Shown one piece after another: positions 31,557 through 38,258 of a stretch of DNA of 64,000 nucleotides. This stretch comes from a virus, in the IMG/VR virus record IMGVR_UViG_3300049212_000062, positions 1-64,000 of that record; one strand, 5' to 3'. The notes under the pieces were generated by a model. It saw only the letters and a program-made list of their open reading frames with translations, was not told the origin of the DNA and did not search any database. The position numbers were made by a program, and so were the translations under genes. How positions within the stretch are numbered: position 1 is the stretch's first letter; each line of letters begins with the position of its first letter.

Positions 31557-31585
31557 TTGTGCTCAAACCCGCTCCCTGCTACATT
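31557..31585 (+). promoter_or_regulatory. Sigma70-type promoter with extended -10
   Basis: TTGTGC (31557-31562), 17-base spacer, TGC-TACATT (-10 at 31580-31585). Sixteen bases around the -10 (CCCTGCTACATTGCCA) are identical to the minus strand just upstream of the major capsid gene. Confidence 0.75.
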
Positions 31586-31642
31586 GCCATCACGTCCGCC
31601 GGACGCCCCATTGTCAACCGACCAACCACCAGGAGTCACCAC

Positions 31643-32218
31643 ATGACCGAGAAGACTGCAGAGCAACTGGCGGCCGAAGCCGCCGCGCAAGCGAAGGCCG
31701 CTGCCGAAGCCAAGGCCGCCGAAAAGGCTGCCGCCAAGGCGAAGAAGGACCAAGAGAAGGCCGACGCCAAGGCCAAGCGCGAGGCCGACGCGGCTGCCAA
31801 GAAGGCCGCCAAGGAAGCCGAGGCGCAGGCCAAGAAGGACAAGGCCGCTGCCGAGAAGGCCGCCAAGGAAAAGGCTGTCGCCGACGCCAAGGCCGCCAAG
31901 GAAGCCGCCAAGATGCCGGAACAGAACGGCGTGCGCCGGCCGGGCCCCGATGGCAAGTGCGGCAAGGCGTGGGCGCTGATGGACGAAATGTCCCGCAAGC
32001 TGGGCGCCCCCGTGGCGATCGCCGACCTGCTGTTGGCCTCCAAGGCCGCCGGCATGAACGACAACATGGTCCGCAGCAATTATGCCGCGTGGCGCAAGTT
32101 CAACGGCGTGACCGGCCAAGTGCTGTCCCAGGCTGCCATCGCCAAGGCGCAGGCCACCGCAGCCGCTGCCGCACAGGCCGCGCAAGCCGCAGCGAACGCC
32201 GGCAAGCCGGCCGCCTGA
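31643..32218 (+). CDS. Ala/Lys/Glu-rich coiled-coil protein with WRKFNG domain
   Basis: 191 residues with AGGAG before ATG 31643. Residues 5-90 are almost entirely Ala, Lys, Glu and Asp, a long single alpha-helix or coiled coil. Then come PEQNGVRRPG, KAWALMDEMS and YAAWRKFNGV, homologous to the end of the 30394 protein, and an Ala-rich tail. The plan recalls KfrA- or histone-like proteins. A DNA-bridging or nucleoid-type role is inferred. Confidence 0.65.
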   Translation: MTEKTAEQLAAEAAAQAKAAAEAKAAEKAAAKAKKDQEKADAKAKREADAAAKKAAKEAEAQAKKDKAAAEKAAKEKAVADAKAAKEAAKMPEQNGVRRPGPDGKCGKAWALMDEMSRKLGAPVAIADLLLASKAAGMNDNMVRSNYAAWRKFNGVTGQVLSQAAIAKAQATAAAAAQAAQAAANAGKPAA

Positions 32219-32220
32219 GC

Positions 32221-32248
32221 TTTGATGTACCGCAGCGCGTCGTAAACT
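32221..32248 (+). promoter_or_regulatory. Probable promoter of the deazaguanine operon
   Basis: TTTGAT (32221-32226), 16-base spacer, TAAACT (32243-32248), about 62 bases before queE. It fits sigma70 less well than the neighbouring promoters but lies in the only gap before the operon. Confidence 0.5.
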
Positions 32249-32267
32249 AACGGCGCGCCGGAAACCC

Positions 32268-32291
32268 GCAGCCCGCCTTCGCGCGGGCTGC
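32268..32291 (+). promoter_or_regulatory. Leader hairpin upstream of queE
   Basis: Perfect 9-bp stem GCAGCCCGC/GCGGGCTGC with a six-base loop, followed by TCTCTCCCC, between the putative promoter and the queE start. It may be a terminator of the preceding gene or an attenuator in the operon leader. I do not see a preQ1 riboswitch pattern. Confidence 0.55.
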
Positions 32292-32310
32292 TCTCTCCCC
32301 GAGGTACACT

Positions 32311-33039
32311 TTGAAGCTCAACATCCAGCCCATTGAGAAACTGGACCGCCGTGACGACGACAGCGTCGACGTACACGAGATCTTCGGCCCAACCATCCAA
32401 GGCGAAGGCCCCCTAAGCGGCCACCCCGCCATCTTCGTTCGCCTTGCCGGCTGCAACTTGCAGTGCCCCGGCTGCGACACCGACTACACCAGCAAGCGCA
32501 CGCGCATGACGCCGGAAGGCGTTGTCGCCGAAGTCATGCGCATTCACCAAGGCCCGCGCCTTGTGGTGATCACCGGCGGCGAACCGTTTCGCCAGAACAT
32601 CGGCCTGCTCACGCAGTTGCTTGAAGACGCCGGCTACCAGATCCAAATCGAGACGAATGGTGTGCTGCCCGTGCCCGACGGGCTGGCGGCCAGCACCGTC
32701 ATCGTCTGCAGCCCCAAGACCTTCCGCGTGCACCCCAGCGTCGTTGACCGTGCGTGGGCGTGGAAGTACGTGCTTGACCACAGGCACGTCGACCCAGACG
32801 ACGGGCTGCCGACCTTCGCGCTGTACAACGAGACGCAGGGCCGCGTCGCACGCCCGCCCAGTGACTTCTTCACCGTCCCTGGCCTCATTGGCGCCGTGTA
32901 CGTGCAGCCCATGGACGAGGGCACCGGCTACGCGATCGGCGCGCACAACCACCAGAACCAGAAGGCCGCGCTGGCGACCTGCCTGAAGTACGGGTACACC
33001 TTCCAACTCCAACTTCACAAAACCGTGGGGCTCCTCTGA
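32311..33039 (+). CDS. queE: 7-carboxy-7-deazaguanine synthase (radical SAM)
   Basis: 242 residues from a TTG at 32311 with GAGG upstream. Cys48, Cys52 and Cys55 form the radical-SAM CxxxCxxC cluster (AGCNLQCPGCD), preceded by GPTIQGEGPLSGHPAIFVRL, the QueE hallmark, and followed by ITGGEP (SAM-binding GGE). It rearranges 6-carboxytetrahydropterin (from QueD) to 7-carboxy-7-deazaguanine. First gene of the modification operon; its TGA overlaps the queD ATG. Confidence 0.95.
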   Translation: MKLNIQPIEKLDRRDDDSVDVHEIFGPTIQGEGPLSGHPAIFVRLAGCNLQCPGCDTDYTSKRTRMTPEGVVAEVMRIHQGPRLVVITGGEPFRQNIGLLTQLLEDAGYQIQIETNGVLPVPDGLAASTVIVCSPKTFRVHPSVVDRAWAWKYVLDHRHVDPDDGLPTFALYNETQGRVARPPSDFFTVPGLIGAVYVQPMDEGTGYAIGAHNHQNQKAALATCLKYGYTFQLQLHKTVGLL

Positions 33040-33482
33040 TGTACTACTCGACAAAGACATACGGGCACGACATCGGCCTGTCGGCCTGCTTCCGCCAGCA
33101 CAAGGCGCAGAGCCACTGCCGGCACTTGCACGGCTACGCCCTGGCCGTGCACGTTGAGTTCCGCGCCAGCGAACTGGACGTGCGGAACTGGGTGGTTGAC
33201 TTCGGCAGCCTGAAGAGCTTCAAGGGCATGCTGGAAAACACCTTCGACCACAAGCTACTCGTCGCCGAGGACGACCCGTGGAAGGACGAGCTGTGCGCGC
33301 TGTCGGGTTACGACGTGGCGAACATTGTTATCGTGCAGGCCACGGGCTGCGAAGCCTTCGCCAAGCTGATCTTCGAATACACCCAGCTCTGGCTCAAAGA
33401 CAACGGCTACGCGCAGCGCGTGCAGGTGAGCAAGGTGGAAGTCCGTGAGCACGGTGCCAACAGCGCCATCTACTCGGAGTAA
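33039..33482 (+). CDS. queD: 6-carboxytetrahydropterin synthase
   Basis: 147 residues of the PTPS/QueD family. SHCRHLHGYALAVHVEF supplies the catalytic Cys27 and zinc-ligand His29/His31. VVDFGSLK and FDHKLL are the usual following motifs, and VSKVEVREHGANSA is the C-terminal substrate-pocket segment. It converts dihydroneopterin triphosphate (from FolE) to 6-carboxytetrahydropterin. It overlaps queE by one base (TGATG) and sits four bases before folE. Confidence 0.94.
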   Translation: MYYSTKTYGHDIGLSACFRQHKAQSHCRHLHGYALAVHVEFRASELDVRNWVVDFGSLKSFKGMLENTFDHKLLVAEDDPWKDELCALSGYDVANIVIVQATGCEAFAKLIFEYTQLWLKDNGYAQRVQVSKVEVREHGANSAIYSE

Positions 33483-33485
33483 GGC

Positions 33486-34142
33486 ATGAGCCAACTGTTC
33501 AAGTCCATGCAGCAAATGGCCGACGCACACGAAGCCATGAACAAAGAGCAGAGCACCGTCCCGGTTGTTGACTACGGCCGTGACACGCAGCGCGTGCGCC
33601 CCGAGGAGCTGTTTCGGGGCCTGCTGCACATGCTGGACCCGCAGCCCGGCCGCGAAGGGCTGGGCGACACGCCGGCCCGTGTGGTCAAGGCGTGGCGGCA
33701 CTGGTGCGGCGGCTACGCGATGGACCCGGCTGACATACTGAAGGTGTTCGAAGATGGTGCGCAGAGCTACGACGAAATGGTCTTGGTCAAGGACATCCCC
33801 ATCTACAGCAAGTGCGAGCACCACTTGGCTGACATCTTCGGCACGGCAAGCATCGCCTACATCCCCAACGGCAAAATCGTCGGGCTCAGCAAACTCAGCC
33901 GACTGGCCGATTGCTTTGCCCGCCGTCTCCAAGTCCAAGAGCGGCTGACGGTACAAATCGCCGACGCGCTGGTGGAGCACTTGCAACCCAAAGGCGTCGG
34001 CGTGATCGTACGTGCGCGGCATATGTGCATGGAGTCCCGTGGCATCAAGCAGCAGGGTCACCACACGCAGACACAAGCGCTGCGCGGCTGCATCAAAGAC
34101 GACCCGCGCAGTCGCGCCGAGTTCTTCGCCGCCGTGGCGTAA
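33486..34142 (+). CDS. folE: GTP cyclohydrolase I
   Basis: 218 residues. KCEHHL near 109-114 and HMCMESRGIKQQG near 180 carry the zinc Cys/His ligands of FolE; GLSKLSRLADCFARRLQVQE is the conserved central helix. It turns GTP into dihydroneopterin triphosphate, the first step of both folate and deazaguanine synthesis. Within this operon it feeds QueD. Full length for the family. Confidence 0.95.
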   Translation: MSQLFKSMQQMADAHEAMNKEQSTVPVVDYGRDTQRVRPEELFRGLLHMLDPQPGREGLGDTPARVVKAWRHWCGGYAMDPADILKVFEDGAQSYDEMVLVKDIPIYSKCEHHLADIFGTASIAYIPNGKIVGLSKLSRLADCFARRLQVQERLTVQIADALVEHLQPKGVGVIVRARHMCMESRGIKQQGHHTQTQALRGCIKDDPRSRAEFFAAVA

Positions 34143-34264
34143 GCTACGGCCTACAGCGCGCCGGCCGCCGGCAGGCTACCCCAGCACCAGCGCACCCGGC
34201 CGCACGCGCTGGCGGCCCGCGCAGCCCCGTTCCCGGGGCATATCTACCCAAGGAGCACACCCGT

Positions 34265-34987
34265 ATGAGCAAGGTATTGTTGAGCAGTGGCGGCATGGAT
34301 AGTTTTCTGCTTGCCATGGAGCCCGAAGTGCGCGGCGCCAAGCATGTCTTCGTTGACATCGGCCAAGCCTACGTCGACAAAGAGCTGCGCAGCGCGGCCA
34401 ACGTGGCAGAGGCTGCCGGCGCCGAGCTGATCTACATGAGCGGCGCACGCTTTGCCCAGTATGAGCACAAGCCGACCGGCATCATCCCGTTCCGCAACGC
34501 GGAGCTCCTGCTGTGCGCGGCCCAGCACGGCGACACCATTTACTTCGGCGTCATCGGCGACGAAGTCAACAGCGACAAGTCGCCGCAGTTCGTTGCCGCT
34601 ATGGAAGGTGTGTTGCGCATCAGCCACCGTAAACAATACTGGACGTTCGGACGTGACTTCGACATCCTTACGCCATTCCGAGGCCTAAGCAAGACCGAGC
34701 TTGTCAAGCGCTACCTGGAGCGCGGCGGCGACCTGCACAAGCTGACGCAGACGGTGAGCTGCTACGACGGCGGCGACATGCACTGTGGTCAGTGCAGTAG
34801 CTGCTTCAAGCGCTGGGTTGCCCTGACCACAGCCACCGGCCAGGACGCGGCCAGCCTGCACCCGTGGGTCAAGCACCCGGGTTACTGGCACACGCGCGAA
34901 TACTGGGCAGAGAAGCTGGACCAGCCCGATTACCAACGGCGCCGCTACACGGAAACGATGCAGGCCCTGGACATCGCGCGGCTATGA
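34265..34987 (+). CDS. queC: 7-cyano-7-deazaguanine synthase
   Basis: 240 residues from ATG 34265 with AAGGAG upstream, after a 122-bp gap. It has a PP-loop (LLSSGGMDS, residues 5-13) and a C-terminal zinc cluster (SCYDGGDMHCGQCSSCFKR, about 163-181) as in QueC. It converts 7-carboxy-7-deazaguanine to preQ0 in two ATP-dependent steps through the 7-amido intermediate. Its stop overlaps the dpdA start. Confidence 0.93.
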   Translation: MSKVLLSSGGMDSFLLAMEPEVRGAKHVFVDIGQAYVDKELRSAANVAEAAGAELIYMSGARFAQYEHKPTGIIPFRNAELLLCAAQHGDTIYFGVIGDEVNSDKSPQFVAAMEGVLRISHRKQYWTFGRDFDILTPFRGLSKTELVKRYLERGGDLHKLTQTVSCYDGGDMHCGQCSSCFKRWVALTTATGQDAASLHPWVKHPGYWHTREYWAEKLDQPDYQRRRYTETMQALDIARL

Positions 34988-35916
34988 ACCTCTTCCTTGC
35001 GGCCGTCTACACCAATCAATACAGGTGGGGGCAAAAGCAGTACCCCCACTTCAACGACCGCGAGCGGCAGGTTGTCGACAACATCCCGCACATCCTGGAG
35101 TCATACCACTACGTCGGTAAGCAGCGGTATGTGGACGAGATGCGCGCCAGCGGCGCTAAGGTGTTCTTGGACTCTGGCGCGTTCTCGGCGAAGAGCCTCG
35201 GCATTGACATCAGCGTGGACGAATACTGCGAATACATCCACCGCAACCGTGACATCATTCGGGTAGAGGACGGTGTGCTAATGGCGTCTGTGCTTGACGG
35301 CATTGGCGACCCGCTGCTTACGTACCAGAACCAGATCTACATGGAGCGTAAGGGGGCCAAGCCGCTCCCCTGCTTCCACTTTGGCGAGGACGAGCGTTAC
35401 CTTGAGTGGTACGTTGCGAACTACGAATACATCACGATCGGCGGCATGGTGCGCACAAGCGCCGAAGACGTCATGCAGTGGCTCGACCGCGTGTGGGACC
35501 GCTACATGCTGGACGGGGCCGGGCGCCCGAAGCTCAAGGTGCACGCCTTCGGCGTCACCACCATCTCGCTCATGGAGCGCTACCCGTGGCACAGCGTTGA
35601 CAGCTCCTCGTGGATCCAGGCCGCCAGCTTCGGCAGCATCTACACCGTCGAACACGGGCCCATTGCCATCTCAGAGAAGAGCCCAAGCCGGCACGACATG
35701 GGCCGGCACCTGTCGACGCTCACCGCACCGGAGCGAGAGCAGGTCGAGCGAGAACTGATGCAGGAGGGCTTCGAACACGAGCGTCTTGCGTCGGTGTACC
35801 AAAGCCGCGCCGCGTTCAACATGCTTGGATACATGAAGCTCAACGTCGAGCTGAACAATCACTTCGCCGCCTGCAATGGCGTGCTAGACTGCCACAAGGT
35901 CCAACAACTCTTTTGA
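34984..35916 (+). CDS. dpdA: DNA-guanine transglycosylase (DpdA-type)
   Basis: 310 residues from ATG 34984, translationally coupled to queC. It is a TGT-like barrel: FLDSGAFSAKSLG with Asp63 in the base-pocket position, PCFHFGEDERYLEW, ITIGGMV (equivalent to the TGT glycine loop) and HAFGVTT..RYPWHSVDSSSW with Asp206 as candidate nucleophile. Phage DpdA enzymes exchange guanine in DNA for preQ0 or a derivative. With a full preQ0 pathway beside it, 7-deazaguanine modification of phage DNA is strongly implied. Confidence 0.9.
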   Translation: MNLFLAAVYTNQYRWGQKQYPHFNDRERQVVDNIPHILESYHYVGKQRYVDEMRASGAKVFLDSGAFSAKSLGIDISVDEYCEYIHRNRDIIRVEDGVLMASVLDGIGDPLLTYQNQIYMERKGAKPLPCFHFGEDERYLEWYVANYEYITIGGMVRTSAEDVMQWLDRVWDRYMLDGAGRPKLKVHAFGVTTISLMERYPWHSVDSSSWIQAASFGSIYTVEHGPIAISEKSPSRHDMGRHLSTLTAPEREQVERELMQEGFEHERLASVYQSRAAFNMLGYMKLNVELNNHFAACNGVLDCHKVQQLF

Positions 35917-35922
35917 GGTCTC

Positions 35923-36234
35923 ATGAAATACGTTGTTCTGCGCGTGCGCAAACCCGGCGAAGACAGCGCAATGGAGTTCCCGATTGCCTTCCCGGAGCAT
36001 CTGGTGCACAGCTTCGCCGCCGCACAACTCACCGCAATGCTGCGCATGCAGTACCCGAAGCACACCGAGGTGACGTGCACGGCTGCCGGTATGTTCAGCT
36101 CTATGGTGTTTGCCGGCATGGAGCCGAACGGGAAGTCTGATTCGCTGGGCGGCATTGCCAACCGCGGCGACCAAGACATGCGGTTGTTCATGATGAACAA
36201 CTACGGCGCGATGCACGTGGACGTCGAGCCGTGA
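35923..36234 (+). CDS. Unknown protein in the deazaguanine cassette
   Basis: 103 residues between dpdA and the second queC-like gene, overlapping the latter by 4 bp. A beta-start (KYVVLRVRKPGED), a helix (HLVHSFAAAQLTAML) and a loop-rich end (PNGKSDSLGGIANRGDQDMR). No catalytic motif or known family. Its position suggests a part in making, delivering or further altering the modified base, or in protecting the host from it. Confidence 0.65.
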   Translation: MKYVVLRVRKPGEDSAMEFPIAFPEHLVHSFAAAQLTAMLRMQYPKHTEVTCTAAGMFSSMVFAGMEPNGKSDSLGGIANRGDQDMRLFMMNNYGAMHVDVEP

Positions 36235-36866
36235 AAGTCGTAGTGCTGTGGAGCGGTGGCGTCGAGAGCACGTCGCTGCTGCTGTGGGCCTTGCAGCAGC
36301 CCGACACAGAGGTGCACGCGCACTTCGTTGAACTGCAGAACCAGGAGCGCCGGCACCTGTGCGAGCGGCGTGCGGTGAACCGCCTGCGGCGCCTGCTGCC
36401 TGCCAACCTTGTGGTTACCCGCTCCGCCATCACGATCATGGAAGGGCAGGCTACGGCTATCGACGCCGAAGTGCTGTACCCGATCGGCCGCGTGGTTGCC
36501 CGGCACGTTGGCGCGGAGCGGGTGCTGCGTGGCTGGTGTGCAGAGGACGAGTGGCACCGGGGCTCGGGTGCACCGCCGATGAAATGGCGCGGCCCGTGCA
36601 CACGGTTCGAAACCATCGCACGGCGGGTGCTTGGTGACGAGGCCGAGACGCTTACACCGTGGCTGCCCGAGCTGTACACCAAGGCGAAGGCATGGCACTG
36701 GGCCAACCTGGGCGAACTGGCGCAGCACACCTGGAGCTGTCGCCGGCCAGTCAACGACGAGCCCTGCGGCCTGTGCCATGCTTGCACAGAGCGCGTGCTG
36801 GCTGCCAAGGGGCAGAGCGCGCTGGTGTTCCCTGCGTTGCCACCTACTTCACCACATGCTCGCTGA
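36231..36866 (+). CDS. Second QueC-like PP-loop enzyme
   Basis: 211 residues from a GTG overlapping the previous stop. PP-loop VVLWSGGVESTSLLL (residues 4-18) and a C-terminal zinc-type cluster, TWSCRRPVNDEPCGLCHACT, place it in the QueC family. It is divergent from the operon's own QueC and has no fused glutaminase domain as in Gat-QueC. QueC chemistry passes through 7-amido-7-deazaguanine, so a paralogue could yield an amide or another adenylation-driven derivative. Its product is unknown. Confidence 0.82.
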   Translation: MKVVVLWSGGVESTSLLLWALQQPDTEVHAHFVELQNQERRHLCERRAVNRLRRLLPANLVVTRSAITIMEGQATAIDAEVLYPIGRVVARHVGAERVLRGWCAEDEWHRGSGAPPMKWRGPCTRFETIARRVLGDEAETLTPWLPELYTKAKAWHWANLGELAQHTWSCRRPVNDEPCGLCHACTERVLAAKGQSALVFPALPPTSPHAR

Positions 36867-37809
36867 CCTCAAGTTCGTGCAGGGCGCCGTCGCCAAGAAA
36901 GACTTCCTGCCGGCGCTCACCCACTTCTGCATCGAGAACGGCACGGTGCGGGGCTATAACGGCACCATCGCGCTATGCAGCCCCATCCCGTTCGACATTG
37001 CCTGCAAGCCCAAGGCGGAGACGCTGGTGCGTGCAATCGGCAACTGCGCCGACACGGTGCAGTTGAGCCTCACGCCCGCCGGCAGACTCAGCGTGAAGAG
37101 CGGCAGCTTTAAGACGTTCATCGACTGCGTTGACGGCGAGACGCCGCATTTGTTGCCAACGGGGCAGCGGGTGGAGGTGAACGGGGTTGCGCTGCTGGCC
37201 GGGCTCAAGGCCGTGCAGGCATTCATCGGCGAGGACGCTAGCCGGGCGTGGTGCAATGGCGTGCTGCTAAAGGGCGGCAGCATGTTCGCCACCAACAACG
37301 TGACGCTAGTAGAGTTCTGGGCCGGTAGCACGCTGCCCATTGTTGCCAACCTCCCGCGCACCGCAGTACGCGAGCTGATCCGTATCGGCGAGCCGCCATC
37401 GCATGCGCAGTACGACGAGACAAGCGTCACCTTCCACTACGAGGGCCGCCGCTGGCTGCGCACGCAGTTGCTGCCGGCAGACTGGCCGGACCTGAGCCGC
37501 GTGCTGGACCAGCCTTGCACACCGCAGCCCGTCGACAGCCGTATCTTCGAGGCCCTTGAAGTCATCAAGCCGTTCGCCGACAAGCTGGGCCGGGTGCTGT
37601 TCCAGGGTGGCAGCATGTGCACGCACGAGGCCGAGGGTGAGGGCGCGAGCTACGCTGTGGACGGGCTGGCAGTGGACGGGGTGTACAACATCGAGATGCT
37701 GGAACTGCTGCAAGGCGTGGCCGTGCAGGTTGACTTCACCACATACCCGAAGCCGTGCTTGTTCTTTGGTGAGAACATTCGCGGCGCAATCATTGGGATG
37801 CGCAAGTGA
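36856..37809 (+). CDS. DNA polymerase sliding clamp (beta-clamp-like)
   Basis: 317 residues from ATG 36856, overlapping the QueC-like gene. It has the beta-clamp pattern: KDFLPALTHFCIENGTVRGYNG at the start, LLAGLKAVQAFIGEDASRAW with GVLLKGGSMFATNNVTLVEF (DnaN-like LLxGxxxxATxxxxLV), and WLRTQLLPADWPDLSRVL. It would tether the phage polymerase encoded two genes on. It is slightly shorter than bacterial DnaN (about 366). Confidence 0.8.
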   Translation: MLADLKFVQGAVAKKDFLPALTHFCIENGTVRGYNGTIALCSPIPFDIACKPKAETLVRAIGNCADTVQLSLTPAGRLSVKSGSFKTFIDCVDGETPHLLPTGQRVEVNGVALLAGLKAVQAFIGEDASRAWCNGVLLKGGSMFATNNVTLVEFWAGSTLPIVANLPRTAVRELIRIGEPPSHAQYDETSVTFHYEGRRWLRTQLLPADWPDLSRVLDQPCTPQPVDSRIFEALEVIKPFADKLGRVLFQGGSMCTHEAEGEGASYAVDGLAVDGVYNIEMLELLQGVAVQVDFTTYPKPCLFFGENIRGAIIGMRK

Positions 37810-38258
37810 GAGCTGACTTCGTGGCTGCGGGGTTCGCGTACAGCATTGTCACAGGCAGGCTATATCGAGATGGCGTGCCCTGTTACTCGCTCGATAAACA
37901 CGGTTATCGAATTGTTAGTTTCAACGGTAGAAGTTATCGGCAACACCGTGTTGCGTGGTTGCTTGTGACCGGCGAATGGCCAGCGTTCGAAATAGACCAC
38001 GAAGACCGGCGTCCGTGGAACAATAGCTGGCACAACCTGCGCGAAGCAACACACCCGCAAAACGCCCAGAATCGCGTTGCACACCGCAATAGCAAGAGCG
38101 GTGTCCGCGGTGTTCGTTGGCGCGAGAAAGACAAACTCTGGGAACCACGCATAATGAAGGACGGGCGTCCTGTGAACCTAGGCCTTTACGCCTGTCTGCT
38201 AGACGCTGTAGCCGCACGCAAACGCGCCGAAAGGACGCTCTTCACTCATGCGAGCTGA
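37806..38258 (+). CDS. HNH homing endonuclease with AP2 domain
   Basis: 150 residues from a GTG overlapping the clamp stop. HRVAWLLVTGEWPAFEIDHE and NNSWHNLREATHPQNAQNR (about 47-90) are the HNH nuclease core; SGVRGVRWREKDKLWEPRI (98-116) begins an AP2-type DNA-binding domain. Such free-standing endonucleases spread by cutting unoccupied alleles. The gene is visibly less GC-rich than its neighbours and is wedged between clamp and polymerase, with the 8-base word GAGCTGAC at both edges. It looks like an insertion. Confidence 0.9.
   Translation: MRADFVAAGFAYSIVTGRLYRDGVPCYSLDKHGYRIVSFNGRSYRQHRVAWLLVTGEWPAFEIDHEDRRPWNNSWHNLREATHPQNAQNRVAHRNSKSGVRGVRWREKDKLWEPRIMKDGRPVNLGLYACLLDAVAARKRAERTLFTHAS

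Noticed and set aside
32249-32310. preQ1 riboswitch before queE
   Set aside because: The leader has one simple hairpin; I see no H-type pseudoknot with the A-rich tail typical of preQ1 aptamers.
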